Assembly (NCBI GenBank): GCA_017548525.1
Contig: JAFYZV010000101.1
Coordinates: 1-32,242, forward strand
Source: Prevotella sp.
Lineage (GTDB): Bacteria; Bacteroidota; Bacteroidia; Bacteroidales; Bacteroidaceae
Reading direction: 5' to 3'
Length of the DNA stretch: 32,242 bases
Shown here: positions 6,989-15,741 of the stretch, piece by piece
How the letters are laid out: each line of letters starts with the position of its first letter
How positions within the stretch are numbered: the stretch's first letter is position 1
Program-made: the position numbers and the translations under genes
The notes under the pieces: generated by a model
Seen by the model: the letters and a program-made list of their open reading frames with translations, nothing else
What the model was told of the DNA's origin: nothing
Database searches by the model: none

Positions 6989-9163
6989 TTATGGTAATGG
7001 CATCAATCCTTCCCATCTCACATCCCAATCAGCAGGGAAGCCTGGGTTTTTGCCCTTCGATCCATCCCACCCCGCACACATCATGGCAACTGCCGTAAGC
7101 AATCCACCATTGCCGGGGAGGTAACAACGTAAACGGTCGTCTTGATAGTTATGCCCATTGGGCAGATAGGTGTTGGTGCGTTTTGGCATAAGCAGGGCAT
7201 CCACGGCACGCTCGGGGTCTCCAAGGCGGGCGGCACACATTGCCACCATGGGGAAGTCCCATCCCCATGTCTTGTCCCAATTCCATTTATCCCACACCCA
7301 GTCGAGGGTCTTCCGCATGATGGCATCATTGACCAAACGGTTCTGTGGGAGTATTCCCATCGCTCCCAAGACAGCAGGGTGGTCGCTTGTGAAGCGGATG
7401 TCGCGGTAGGTTTGCGGTGCTGTCTCTGCCGCGAGGTATAGCGAGTCCTCATTATATGCCAATGGCGACAATTTCTGGATGATGTCATCCCAGAGGGGTT
7501 TGCGTTCCAGGTTCTCCCGCTCACGCCACTTCTGCGCGGTCTCCAATCCCCATAGCCAATAGGAAAGTTCAAATGGAGGATTGATTGTGGAGTCGGCTTT
7601 TAGTGTCTCCTGCGCCGGGATGCAACCCTTCAGTATATAACGGTCATGGACATCATCATACGTGGCGAAAGATGCCATGAAGTCTGCTGTCTTATAGACG
7701 ACTGAGTCGAATGCCTCAATAATTTTCATCCCCAAATCATTCCTCTTCTCTCGTTCAGAAGGAAGGAGTTTGTCGTTGGCTATGGAGTCCTCCAATACCT
7801 GTGTACGGTAGAGCAACTCCAGCAAATGAATGGGATGGGGCTGTTGCCAGATGAGATAAGACCCTACGTTGGAGGGTGCCTCCATGCCTGACGGGTCGGT
7901 CATCTTCATCCAACGGACACCCTCGAAGCCCTGCCGCTGAGCAATATCCTTGGCGATGGGCATCACCTGTTGATACCACAGGAAGGTACGGGCAAGAAGA
8001 TTAGGGTGACCCCAGAGGGCAAATTGCGCTTGATGCCACCACTCCATTTCAAGGTGGAATTTACCAAACCAGGAATTATAAGTGAGACCCGTTTCTTGCG
8101 GTGGGGTATCTCCAGCATCATTGACCAGCATGAGATACCTACTCAAGATGACACGCCGCTCCAATTCCGCAGCCCGTGGGTCTTGCACATGGGAAAAGTC
8201 CACGATACCACCCGTATTCCAATAATTGTTCCACGACTGGGCGGCACGAATGGCATGTTCGGTAAAGGGTTCCATGAAGATATTCCTCGTTCTCTTTGAT
8301 GAGAACTCGCAACTGAAATCCAATGTCCCCGTATCGCTTGTGAGTTTGATGCTTTTCGTTTGAGGAAAAAACACCTTGGCTTTGCCCATCCAGCTGACAG
8401 ACATATAATAGGTACCAATACCTTTGGGGTATCGCTCCACTTCCACGATGCGGTCTCGTGTGTTTTTGGTAAAGGTGATAAAGTCACTGATGTCAGTCTT
8501 CCAATCGCAAGCATCGTCGGTATGCTTGGCCGTGGGGTCAGGGAAACGAATGATAACGGAAATGGGACCATCGGAAGTGATACGCCAAGAGACTGTGTTG
8601 ATACGAACACGAGGGTCACAGACGGTCTCCACATGATACTTCTGTCCTTTGTAGGTGAATCGACTGTCTATCTTTCCCGTCCATAGATCAAGCGTCTGGT
8701 CGATGTCTTTCACCAAATTCATGTCGTCCAAGTCCAATCCTATTGTGCCGAGATGCAGCCGGTGAGGATTGGCGCGGTAATAGTTCTCGGCATCCTTCTG
8801 TCGACCGGGTTCCTTGAACTGTGCGGCATATAGTTCCTTGTGGCCGCGACCGAAGTCACGTTCCACCAAAACATCCTCAAAGTCGAAAGAGGAAGTAGGC
8901 GTCGAATAATGCCACCCCCAGTCGCACATCGTACACAATGGCACACCGTCGGCATACTCCTCGGGAAACGTCTGCATACCCGTGGCATCCACGGTACAGG
9001 CGAAATGTCCATTTCCCACCGACAATGACGAAAGTTTGTCCATCGTCGTCACATGGGGATTATGGCGTCGCACCACCTCCTTGCGGTTTATCGATTGAGC
9101 CGAAAGCTGGCTCACTACCACCACAAGTAACCAAGCCAGCACACATATCTTCTTATTTCTCAT
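6989..9163 (-). CDS. Secreted six-hairpin glycosidase-like protein (GH65/GH95-type fold)
   Basis: A 724-residue exported protein. Residues 1-22 are a signal peptide (hydrophobic core VLAWLLVVVVSQ, then LSAQ). The N-terminal third is beta-rich and includes LSVGNGHFACTVDATGMQTFPEEY. From about residue 330 the chain becomes helical with the aromatic-rich motifs typical of (alpha/alpha)6-barrel hydrolases: WFGKFHLEMEWWHQAQFALWG, HPNLLARTFLWY, and WGWDFPMVAMCAARLG near the end. Such proteins act in the periplasm or on the cell surface on plant or host glycans. The exact GH family and the catalytic acids cannot be assigned by eye. The gene has a good promoter and is followed by the LOG gene 13 bp downstream. 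A cytoplasmic nucleotide hydrolase as operon partner is not obviously related in function. Confidence 0.75.
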   Translation of the reverse strand: MRNKKICVLAWLLVVVVSQLSAQSINRKEVVRRHNPHVTTMDKLSSLSVGNGHFACTVDATGMQTFPEEYADGVPLCTMCDWGWHYSTPTSSFDFEDVLVERDFGRGHKELYAAQFKEPGRQKDAENYYRANPHRLHLGTIGLDLDDMNLVKDIDQTLDLWTGKIDSRFTYKGQKYHVETVCDPRVRINTVSWRITSDGPISVIIRFPDPTAKHTDDACDWKTDISDFITFTKNTRDRIVEVERYPKGIGTYYMSVSWMGKAKVFFPQTKSIKLTSDTGTLDFSCEFSSKRTRNIFMEPFTEHAIRAAQSWNNYWNTGGIVDFSHVQDPRAAELERRVILSRYLMLVNDAGDTPPQETGLTYNSWFGKFHLEMEWWHQAQFALWGHPNLLARTFLWYQQVMPIAKDIAQRQGFEGVRWMKMTDPSGMEAPSNVGSYLIWQQPHPIHLLELLYRTQVLEDSIANDKLLPSEREKRNDLGMKIIEAFDSVVYKTADFMASFATYDDVHDRYILKGCIPAQETLKADSTINPPFELSYWLWGLETAQKWRERENLERKPLWDDIIQKLSPLAYNEDSLYLAAETAPQTYRDIRFTSDHPAVLGAMGILPQNRLVNDAIMRKTLDWVWDKWNWDKTWGWDFPMVAMCAARLGDPERAVDALLMPKRTNTYLPNGHNYQDDRLRCYLPGNGGLLTAVAMMCAGWDGSKGKNPGFPADWDVRWEGLMPLP

Positions 9164-9191
9164 AAAGAATCTTTCATTATGGTTTGTGCCA

Positions 9192-9222
9192 CAAAGATAA
9201 CCATTATCATCGGAATATCAAC
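9192..9222 (-). promoter_or_regulatory. Promoter of the glycosidase-LOG operon
   Basis: On the minus strand TATCTTTG (plus 9192-9199) is preceded, 19 bp upstream, by GTTG (plus 9219-9222), an imperfect -33 box. Transcription would start near 9185, about 20 nt before the start codon at 9163. Confidence 0.7.
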
Positions 9223-9391
9223 TTTTTAAATGGATAAAAAGCTTATTTCCATCTCAAAACCCTTATCTTTCCACCTAATTTATTATTTTGCAAATCAACA
9301 AACCACCATATAAGCATCATCAAATGAGATAAAACGGCAACAACTTTCTTCATGGGAATGACTCTCGTAAGGGTGTATCGCCGTAGGAAAC

Positions 9392-9426
9392 AAAAAACCA
9401 TTGACACTCCTTGGAGTTGCCAATGG
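9392..9426 (-). terminator. Intrinsic terminator of the small XRE gene
   Basis: Read on the minus strand, CCATTG pairs with CAATGG and the inner ACTCC pairs with GGAGT across a two-base loop, with a small internal mismatch. Six T residues (plus 9392-9397) follow. It lies about 30 bp after the stop of the XRE gene at 9459. The rest of 9223-9391 shows nothing recognisable. Confidence 0.75.
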
Positions 9427-9458
9427 TCATATTTGGAATGGGTGTATATTCTTTCCTA

Positions 9459-9695
9459 TCAAGTGTCGTTGCCGTCGCAATTCTCCTTTCTCTTCTTGAG
9501 TTCATCACTATACAATTTGAAGAAATCATAGTCCAAGATGTCCGAAATTTTCAGCAAATAGTCTGTGTCTATCGACCGCTTGCCGAAGATTTTATAGACA
9601 TTCGTCCGTGAACATGATAAATTCGCTGCGAGCCATACGATGGTTCTCTTTCTTTCCTTTAGTTTTTGCCTGATTAGTGTACCTATTTCCAACAT
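9459..9695 (-). CDS. Small XRE-type DNA-binding protein
   Basis: A 78-residue protein made almost entirely of one helix-turn-helix domain: VWLAANLSCSRTNVYKIF at residues 19-36, then the supporting helix DTDYLLKISDILDYDFFKLYS. The highly charged tail (ELKKRKENCDGNDT) is probably disordered. This family is frequent in Bacteroidetes as a short stand-alone regulator; targets are unknown. It is divergent from the pyridoxamine kinase gene, with 295 bp between start codons. Its promoter carries a perfect inverted repeat and short direct repeats that could be self-binding sites. Confidence 0.8.
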   Translation of the reverse strand: MLEIGTLIRQKLKERKRTIVWLAANLSCSRTNVYKIFGKRSIDTDYLLKISDILDYDFFKLYSDELKKRKENCDGNDT

Positions 9696-9762
9696 TGTTG
9701 TTTAGATTAAATAATAAGGTAGCAATTCGACAATTGCCAGTAATATTTGATAATAATTGATG

Positions 9763-9790
9763 CAAAAGTATAGTTTTTCTTTTGAAAAAC
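9763..9790 (-). promoter_or_regulatory. Promoter region of the small XRE gene with an inverted repeat
   Basis: On the minus strand TACTTTTG (plus 9763-9770) fits TAnnTTTG. Immediately upstream is a perfect 7-bp inverted repeat: GTTTTTC at 9773-9779 and GAAAAAC at 9784-9790, separated by four bases. It would sit between -10 and -33 and so is a candidate operator. Two 10-bp near-repeats (TAATATTTGA and TAATAATTGA, 9741-9760) overlap the predicted start of transcription. Confidence 0.5.
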
Positions 9791-9960
9791 ACGAAATTGC
9801 AATATCCAATTAGTTATCATGTAAACCAATTGGAAACAAACTGATGGTAAATTATACAATTAATATTCACAACATCCATCAATTCCGAACAACGTGTTGC
9901 GTTAATTCAAGCAATAGCAAATAATTGCCGATTGTGAATCGTGAATTATAAATTTATTCG

Positions 9961-9968
9961 TATCTTTG
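9961..9968 (+). promoter_or_regulatory. -7 box in front of the pyridoxamine kinase gene
   Basis: TATCTTTG fits TAnnTTTG and is followed by TCGCC. It places the transcription start only about 15 nt before the ATG at 9991. No clear -33 TTTG was found at the expected distance. Confidence 0.65.
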
Positions 9969-9990
9969 TCGCCAAGACAAGAAAAAACAG

Positions 9991-10812
9991 ATGAAAAAGA
10001 ACCAAATTCTCCTCGTGAATGACATGGCGGGCTATGGAAAAGTGGCAACAGCAGCCATGCTTCCTATCCTATCATACATGGGATTGCCTACTTACAATTT
10101 ACCCACGGCACTGGTTTCCAACACGCTCGACTATGGTAAGTTCAACATCCTCGACACTACAGACTATATTATTGGGGTCTTTCCCGTATGGAGAGAACTG
10201 GGATTCACATTCGATGCCATCGCCACAGGATTCATCGCCTCAGAGCGACAGGCAAAAGTCGTGGCAAGTTATTGTCGAGAACAAGCTGCCAAGGGTACCA
10301 TCATCTTCGTAGACCCTATCATGGGCGACGAGGGGAAACTATACAACGGCGTGACCCCTGCCACCATCCAGAGCATGAAAGAGATGATCGGCGTGGCAGA
10401 CTTGACCTATCCCAACTATACAGAAGCATGTTACCTAACGGACACTATATATAATAAGGTGGGGGTAACACACGAGGAGGCATGTGCCTTGGTAGACAAG
10501 TTGAGACGGATTGGGGCAAAGTCAGTACTCATTACCAGCATCCCTATTGAGGGACAAACATCGGTCATTGGTTTCAACCACTTTAATGGTGAGTACTTCA
10601 TCCTCCCCTATACGGAAATACCCGTCCATTTCCCTGGCACGGGCGACATGTTCTCCGCCATCCTCATCGGCAACCTGTTCCATGACCTATCCCTCAAGCA
10701 AAGCACCCGCAAGGCCATGGATGCCCTTTATCGGCTCATTGACCTCAACAAGGACAACATCGACAAGAACCGAGGCATACCCATCGAGCAATTTTTGCAT
10801 GAAATCCAATGA
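9991..10812 (+). CDS. Pyridoxal/pyridoxamine kinase-like protein (PfkB/ribokinase fold)
   Basis: A 273-residue cytoplasmic kinase of the pyridoxal-kinase branch of the ribokinase superfamily. It phosphorylates vitamin B6 forms to feed the PLP pool. Seen features are: the N-terminal LLVNDMAGYGKVA; FVDPIMGDEGKLY (106-118), typical of PdxK/PdxY; the TYPNYTEACYLT block; and the anion-hole/catalytic GTGD (216-219) followed by MFSAIL. Length is normal. It stands after a consensus -7 box and 72 bp before the protease gene; a short AT-rich gap with no visible terminator means read-through into the protease is possible. PdxK, PdxY and ThiD-like relatives are hard to separate by eye. Confidence 0.9.
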   Translation: MKKNQILLVNDMAGYGKVATAAMLPILSYMGLPTYNLPTALVSNTLDYGKFNILDTTDYIIGVFPVWRELGFTFDAIATGFIASERQAKVVASYCREQAAKGTIIFVDPIMGDEGKLYNGVTPATIQSMKEMIGVADLTYPNYTEACYLTDTIYNKVGVTHEEACALVDKLRRIGAKSVLITSIPIEGQTSVIGFNHFNGEYFILPYTEIPVHFPGTGDMFSAILIGNLFHDLSLKQSTRKAMDALYRLIDLNKDNIDKNRGIPIEQFLHEIQ

Positions 10813-10884
10813 TAAATAAATATCTTTTCCTGTTTTTGCAAAACCAAGACATAATCAAAAAACAACTAAAACAACATAATAATA

Positions 10885-13800
10885 ATGAAACGATTTGGCT
10901 TTTTACTCAGTATGCTTTGTCTCTGCATGACTTTGGCAAACGCAGAACCCATCGGGAAATCTCAGGCGCTCTCACGGGCAAAAGCATTCCTCGCCAAGAA
11001 AGGGATGAGCTTGGGGATTGCCAATGATGTTCACAAGGCACCACGTACCTCTTCCAGTATGGAAGATGATGCCTACTATTATGTATTCAACCTTGCCGAA
11101 GACAACGGCTTCGTCATCGTCTCAGGCGACGACCGCACCGCCTCCATTCTCGGTTATTCCGACCAAGGACATTTCAACGAGAAAGAAATCCCATGCAATA
11201 TGAAAGCGTTGCTGCAAGGCTATGTAGACGAAATGAAGAACCTGAAGGAAGTCAGGATTCCTGGGAATCCAACCAACAGACCGCAAGCGCGTATGTCGGA
11301 AACAGTGAAAAGACCTGTCGCCCCATTACTCACGACCCTATGGAATCAAGGTGCGCCATACAACAACACATGTCCCACATACAACGGCAACAGATGCGTG
11401 ACAGGATGCACGGCAACCGCTATGGCACAATTGATGTATTTCTACCGTGAGGGCAGCGCGACGACCGTACAAAAGCAAATACCTTCCTACACCACGAATT
11501 CGCATGGAATCAACGTCCCCGCCATTGCAGCAGGCTCCGCCATCGACTGGAATAACATGTTGGCAGCTTACTCAGGAAGCGAAAGCAATGCGCAAAACCT
11601 TGCCGTCGCCAACCTCATGACCTACTGCGGACGGTCTGTCTATATGGACTACTCCCCTGACGGCTCAGCTGGCTCTGAGTTATACATCCCTTCTGCGCTC
11701 ACCAATTACTTCGGCTATGACGAAGGTGGTAGCATCAAATATCGAAGCGACTACACCATCAAAGAGTGGCAAAACATAATTTTCAACGAACTCACGACCA
11801 AACACCCTGTACTCTACTGCGGCTATTCAGCTGGTGGAGGTCATGCCTTTGTGGTAGACGGCTTCGACGGAGAGAGCCTCTTCCACATCAACTGGGGGTG
11901 GGGCGGCATGTGCGACGGTTACTTCCTCTTGACTGTTGCCAACCCTGATAATAACAGCGGCGTGGGTGCCAGCACAACCAGCGATGGGTACAACATAGGA
12001 CAGACGGCACTCATTGGCGTACGCCTCGTTTCGGAAGGTGAACAAAAGCCACCACTTACCATGACCACCAATTTCACTTCGGTATCAGGAAACACCATAT
12101 ATGTTAATTTCGGGAACAATACAGAAGGAAATGTATCTTTCAGGAGCGGCATTGGCTATGTGGACGAAAACGGTAACTTGCAATATCTCACGAAAAGCCC
12201 TTGGAAATTAGAACTCTCCACTGGATGGTATTATAGCTTAGACTTCACCATTGATGACAATATGTTCAAATCCGCCAATTTGCCCAATGGAACATATACC
12301 CTGAAACCCATTTGCATGATGAACGACGACACCGAGTGGATTGCTACCAACCACGCCCCATCAGATTATGTCATCGCCGTGTATAATGAGAACTCGGTCA
12401 CGCTAACCCTCCACGAGAAGAATATTAGCCTCGCCGCAACCTCTTTCGAATACCCAGGCGACTTGGCGGCAGGTAACGAGCAGCCCGTCAGGGTCAATGT
12501 CAAGAACAATGGCGACGAGTTTTATGGGTTCCTCTACCTCTTCGCCAGCACGACAAGTGATAAGGGCAGTTACCAAGACCAAGTCATCAACACCATCGAG
12601 GTAGGAAAGACGGCTGTCCCAGAATTCAGGTTCACTCCTCAAGAAACAGGAAAATACAACATCTGGATAACTACTGACGAGGAGGGAAACAATGTCATCG
12701 GACAAGACCAAGTGAACATCTCCACCGCCACCATATCAAGCAAAAACCTCACGGCACAAGGTCTAAGCCTCGAGTGTGCCGACAGGGAAGACGTAGTCAC
12801 CTATGGAGCAACTATCTATGGTACACGCATCAAGGGTGTAGCAACTTTAAAGAACGAGGCATCTACACCTTTTGCGGGCGACATCATCATCTACCTATTT
12901 AAATACAACCCCTCTGACGGCCATTACAAGGGGTGCGACAATATGAGAACCAACATCATTGTCGCCGCAAATAAGACAGTTGACATTCCGTTTGAGTTCA
13001 GTGGGCAAGAGCAAACAGACTACCTCATGGTCATTTACTATGACGATTGGACATCTATCGTGCAATATCCAAGGTATAACGTCTACACACTCGCACCAGG
13101 CGTAGAGCTGTTCTACGCTGATGGAACACAAACCGCCACCGCCGCAACGAACAGAGTCAAGATTCCTGAGAATGTAGTGGCTGCTAACATCTCAGGCGTT
13201 GCCGCTAAAGTTAATATGGTCATAACCAATGGCAATCCCAACACCTTATACTATATAGGAGGCAACGAAACTGCACCTACGGGCATCACGAATAACGTCA
13301 TCAAGGGGGCTTATGCCAACAACATCACCCTCGCCGAGGGCCATGACTTCTATGTGCCAATGACATTCACCGCCAACAGCATCAGCTACACCATGACACC
13401 GAAACAGGGAAGCAATGGTAGTGGTGGCTGGAACACCTTAGTTCTACCATTCGACGTACAGGCAGTGCAGACAGGCAGTAAGACCATCGACTGGTTCCAT
13501 AGCAAGAACGACACCAACAAGAACTTCTGGCTCCACCAATTCATCGAGTTGGACGATGACAACTGCGTGGTCTTTGGAGATGTAGACCGCATGGAAGCAA
13601 ACATCCCTTATATCATCGCCTTCCCAACCGATAAATGGGGCGAGCAGTATAACCTTGTAGGCAAGGAAATTTCATTCCTTGGAACCAATGCCACTATAGC
13701 AGCAGACACGAGGATGCTCGTTACTACCAGCCTCTACAACTTTGAAGGAACCACCTACAGCATGTCGGCATCCAACGTTTATGCCCTCGATGATGCAGGG

Positions 13801-14082
13801 GCGATATTCAAGCGCGGCGATGCCACCATCAAACCCTTCCAAGCATACTTCAAACCAAAGGACACCGCCAGTTCTATGCCAGCATACATCAAAATCAAGT
13901 TTGCTGGCGAAGACGATACCAATGGCATCATGACACCATTCACCAAGGATGGCGAGACCATCGACGTATACAACGTAAGTGGCACAAAGGTTGGTACTGC
14001 CAAGGTCACCAATGGCAACATGACCATCGATAGATTGCCCAAGGGAGTGTATATCATCAAAGGAAAGAAAGTCATCTTTTGA
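10885..14082 (+). CDS. Secreted C10-family cysteine protease (interpain/streptopain-like) with C-terminal sorting tail
   Basis: A 1065-residue exported protease. Residues 1-20 are a signal peptide (LLSMLCLCMTLANA). About 21-140 is a Spi_C10-type inhibitory prodomain (YYYVFNLAEDNGFVIVSGDDR). The papain-like catalytic domain follows: nucleophile Cys175 in VTGCTATAMAQ, His320 in GGGHAFVVDG, and the oxyanion/active-site Trp in FHINWGWGG (333-341). Residues about 390-940 are Ig-like or beta-sandwich modules. The later WNTLVLPFDV module is common in Prevotella surface proteins. The last about 45 residues (VYNVSGTKVG to GVYIIKGKKVIF) resemble a type IX secretion sorting domain. The enzyme is far longer than streptococcal SpeB (about 400 residues) but like interpains of Prevotella. 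The GH53 gene starts 7 bp after its stop. It is likely secreted, activated by removal of the prodomain, and kept at the surface. Confidence 0.92.
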   Translation: MKRFGFLLSMLCLCMTLANAEPIGKSQALSRAKAFLAKKGMSLGIANDVHKAPRTSSSMEDDAYYYVFNLAEDNGFVIVSGDDRTASILGYSDQGHFNEKEIPCNMKALLQGYVDEMKNLKEVRIPGNPTNRPQARMSETVKRPVAPLLTTLWNQGAPYNNTCPTYNGNRCVTGCTATAMAQLMYFYREGSATTVQKQIPSYTTNSHGINVPAIAAGSAIDWNNMLAAYSGSESNAQNLAVANLMTYCGRSVYMDYSPDGSAGSELYIPSALTNYFGYDEGGSIKYRSDYTIKEWQNIIFNELTTKHPVLYCGYSAGGGHAFVVDGFDGESLFHINWGWGGMCDGYFLLTVANPDNNSGVGASTTSDGYNIGQTALIGVRLVSEGEQKPPLTMTTNFTSVSGNTIYVNFGNNTEGNVSFRSGIGYVDENGNLQYLTKSPWKLELSTGWYYSLDFTIDDNMFKSANLPNGTYTLKPICMMNDDTEWIATNHAPSDYVIAVYNENSVTLTLHEKNISLAATSFEYPGDLAAGNEQPVRVNVKNNGDEFYGFLYLFASTTSDKGSYQDQVINTIEVGKTAVPEFRFTPQETGKYNIWITTDEEGNNVIGQDQVNISTATISSKNLTAQGLSLECADREDVVTYGATIYGTRIKGVATLKNEASTPFAGDIIIYLFKYNPSDGHYKGCDNMRTNIIVAANKTVDIPFEFSGQEQTDYLMVIYYDDWTSIVQYPRYNVYTLAPGVELFYADGTQTATAATNRVKIPENVVAANISGVAAKVNMVITNGNPNTLYYIGGNETAPTGITNNVIKGAYANNITLAEGHDFYVPMTFTANSISYTMTPKQGSNGSGGWNTLVLPFDVQAVQTGSKTIDWFHSKNDTNKNFWLHQFIELDDDNCVVFGDVDRMEANIPYIIAFPTDKWGEQYNLVGKEISFLGTNATIAADTRMLVTTSLYNFEGTTYSMSASNVYALDDAGAIFKRGDATIKPFQAYFKPKDTASSMPAYIKIKFAGEDDTNGIMTPFTKDGETIDVYNVSGTKVGTAKVTNGNMTIDRLPKGVYIIKGKKVIF

Positions 14083-14089
14083 GTATGGA

Positions 14090-15361
14090 ATGAATAAAAA
14101 AATGAAAGATATGACAAAAAAAGTAATCATATTACTATGGCTCTCTGCTTGCACCATGATGATGCAAGCACAGAAATACGTGGGCGGCGACATCTCGCTG
14201 CTCACTAAATACGAGGAGAATGGCTCCAAGTATTTCGACTATTACGGCAAAGCCATCTCCTCCCCATTGGCTTTCTTCAAGGCAGAGGGGATGAATGCCA
14301 TGCGCGTGAGGCTCTTTGTAGATCCCACACAGGCGTCATCCGAAGACAAGGGGCAAGGAGTATGCCAAGACCTTGCATACGTCAAGGCTCTCGGCAAGCG
14401 CATCAAGGAGGCGGGCTTGCATTTTATGCTCGACTTACACTATTCCGACTCTTGGGCAGACCCGTCCAAGCAATGGACTCCATCATCATGGTTGGGACTT
14501 TCCGACGGACAGCTCTACACGAAGATTTACGACTATACGAAAGACGTGTTGACGCAACTGAACGCAGCGGGAGCTACTCCCGACTTCATCCAGACGGGCA
14601 ACGAAATCAGCTATGGGATGCTCTGGGGGGCGCAAGGGTCGAATGCCAACCGCTGCTATATGGGTAACAACGCCAACTGGAGCCGCTTCATTACATTGTT
14701 GAAGAATGCGGGGAAAGCTTGCAGGGAGGTATGCCCCAATGCCAAAATCATCATCCACACCGAGCGGGCTGCCAACACGGGTGTTTTGCGCAACTTCTAC
14801 ACCCAAATGAACAATGCCAACCTCGATTACGACATCATCGGTTTGAGCTACTACTCCTATTTCCACGGAAAGCTCAATGTGTTGGAAAATGCACTCAACG
14901 TTTTGGAATCGGATTTCCCAAACAAGAAAATCATGATTGTCGAAGCTGGCTATCCGTTGAAATGGGCAGTACCAGGCACCACGATAGACTATACCTCCGA
15001 ATATCCTTACACCGACGCAGGGCAAAAGAAATTCACCGACGACCTCATTGCCTTGCTCAATAAACATACTAACGTGAATGGCTTGTTCTGGTGGTGGATG
15101 GAAGCCAACGAATACGGTCGCACGGGTTCTTCGCAAGTGACGAAAAGTTGGTACAACGCTCCCCTATTCAACAATGAGACGGGACGCGCCACCTCTGCCC
15201 TCTCCGAGATGAGGAAATTCATCACCGAGGACGCAGCCGTTGAATTTATCGAAACGGTAGAAAACGAAGACAGCCCTTGGTACACCATCGACGGGCGGCA
15301 AGTAAACCAACCCACCAAGGGCATCTATATCCACGGAGGCAAGAAACAAGTTGTAAGGTAG
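14090..15361 (+). CDS. Arabinogalactan endo-beta-1,4-galactanase (GH53)
   Basis: A 423-residue secreted glycoside hydrolase that cuts beta-1,4-galactan of pectin side chains. A signal peptide (VIILLWLSACTMMMQA) is followed by the GH53 opening YVGGDISLL and a TIM barrel. The acid/base Glu172 lies in QTGNEISYGMLW and the nucleophile Glu285 in IVEAGYP, numbered from 14090. FWWWMEANEYG is also typical. After the barrel, residues about 385-423 (WYTIDGRQVN to GIYIHGGKK) form a short tail that resembles Prevotella T9SS sorting ends. ATG 14102 or 14111 may be the true start; both keep the signal peptide. It lies 7 bp after the protease gene and is probably co-transcribed, pairing protein and pectin breakdown outside the cell. 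No SusC/SusD pair is nearby. Confidence 0.94.
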   Translation: MNKKMKDMTKKVIILLWLSACTMMMQAQKYVGGDISLLTKYEENGSKYFDYYGKAISSPLAFFKAEGMNAMRVRLFVDPTQASSEDKGQGVCQDLAYVKALGKRIKEAGLHFMLDLHYSDSWADPSKQWTPSSWLGLSDGQLYTKIYDYTKDVLTQLNAAGATPDFIQTGNEISYGMLWGAQGSNANRCYMGNNANWSRFITLLKNAGKACREVCPNAKIIIHTERAANTGVLRNFYTQMNNANLDYDIIGLSYYSYFHGKLNVLENALNVLESDFPNKKIMIVEAGYPLKWAVPGTTIDYTSEYPYTDAGQKKFTDDLIALLNKHTNVNGLFWWWMEANEYGRTGSSQVTKSWYNAPLFNNETGRATSALSEMRKFITEDAAVEFIETVENEDSPWYTIDGRQVNQPTKGIYIHGGKKQVVR

Positions 15362-15393
15362 ATTATCTGCGATAGGGCGTTGTTTTTTCCTGA

Positions 15394-15569
15394 TTTATTT
15401 TGGCTATAGGCGCAAACCCTTTCGGCTATAGCCGCAAACCTTTTTGGCTATAGCCGCAAGGCGACAAAGGACGCATCCGCTCCCTACGAATACCATATCT
15501 GTTCCCGACAAACGCCACATATACGCCCGCAAAACCATGCCTCCGTACACACGAAACCATACCTCCGCA
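15394..15569 (-). repeat. Array of eight degenerate 22-bp repeats (array 1)
   Basis: Read on the minus strand, eight contiguous 22-bp units fit without gaps: 15548-15569, 15526-15547, 15504-15525, 15482-15503, 15460-15481, 15438-15459, 15416-15437 and 15394-15415. The first two contain CGGAGGTATGGTTT and CGGAGGCATGGTTT. The last three contain GGCTATAGCC (a 10-bp palindrome) or a one-base variant of it. The middle ones are divergent but keep the period. The first type matches array 2 at the right end of the window. No fixed-repeat/unique-spacer structure is present, so it is not a CRISPR. Function is unknown. Confidence 0.75.
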
Positions 15570-15587
15570 CACGCAACATACTCAAAT

Positions 15588-15610
15588 TCATGTTTAATCT
15601 TTCATCTTTT
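15588..15610 (+). repeat. Heptamer repeat block A (GTTTAAT/CTTTCAT type)
   Basis: Short run of 7-bp units between repeat array 1 and the methyltransferase promoter. A 23-bp stretch (15587-15609) is identical to 32203-32225 in block E at the other end of the window. Confidence 0.6.
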
Positions 15611-15690
15611 TATTCTGTCATACATCATTCCCTTGTGTCAGTTTTTTCAGTTTTTCTCTAAAAAATACTATCTTTATTCACACTTTTTCG

Positions 15691-15698
15691 TATCTTTG
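15691..15698 (+). promoter_or_regulatory. -7 box of the methyltransferase-nuclease operon
   Basis: TATCTTTG fits TAnnTTTG and is followed by CAACAAATAG. The expected start near 15705 gives a leader of about 80 nt that contains the hairpin at 15742-15757. The -33 region is T-rich without a clear TTTG. Confidence 0.7.
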
Positions 15699-15741
15699 CA
15701 ACAAATAGGTATCCCCTTTCACCTTATAATAGCAATGCTTT

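Noticed and set aside
15394-15569. CRISPR array
   Set aside because: All parts of each 22-bp unit drift; there is no constant repeat with unique spacers of 30 bp or more, and no cas gene.
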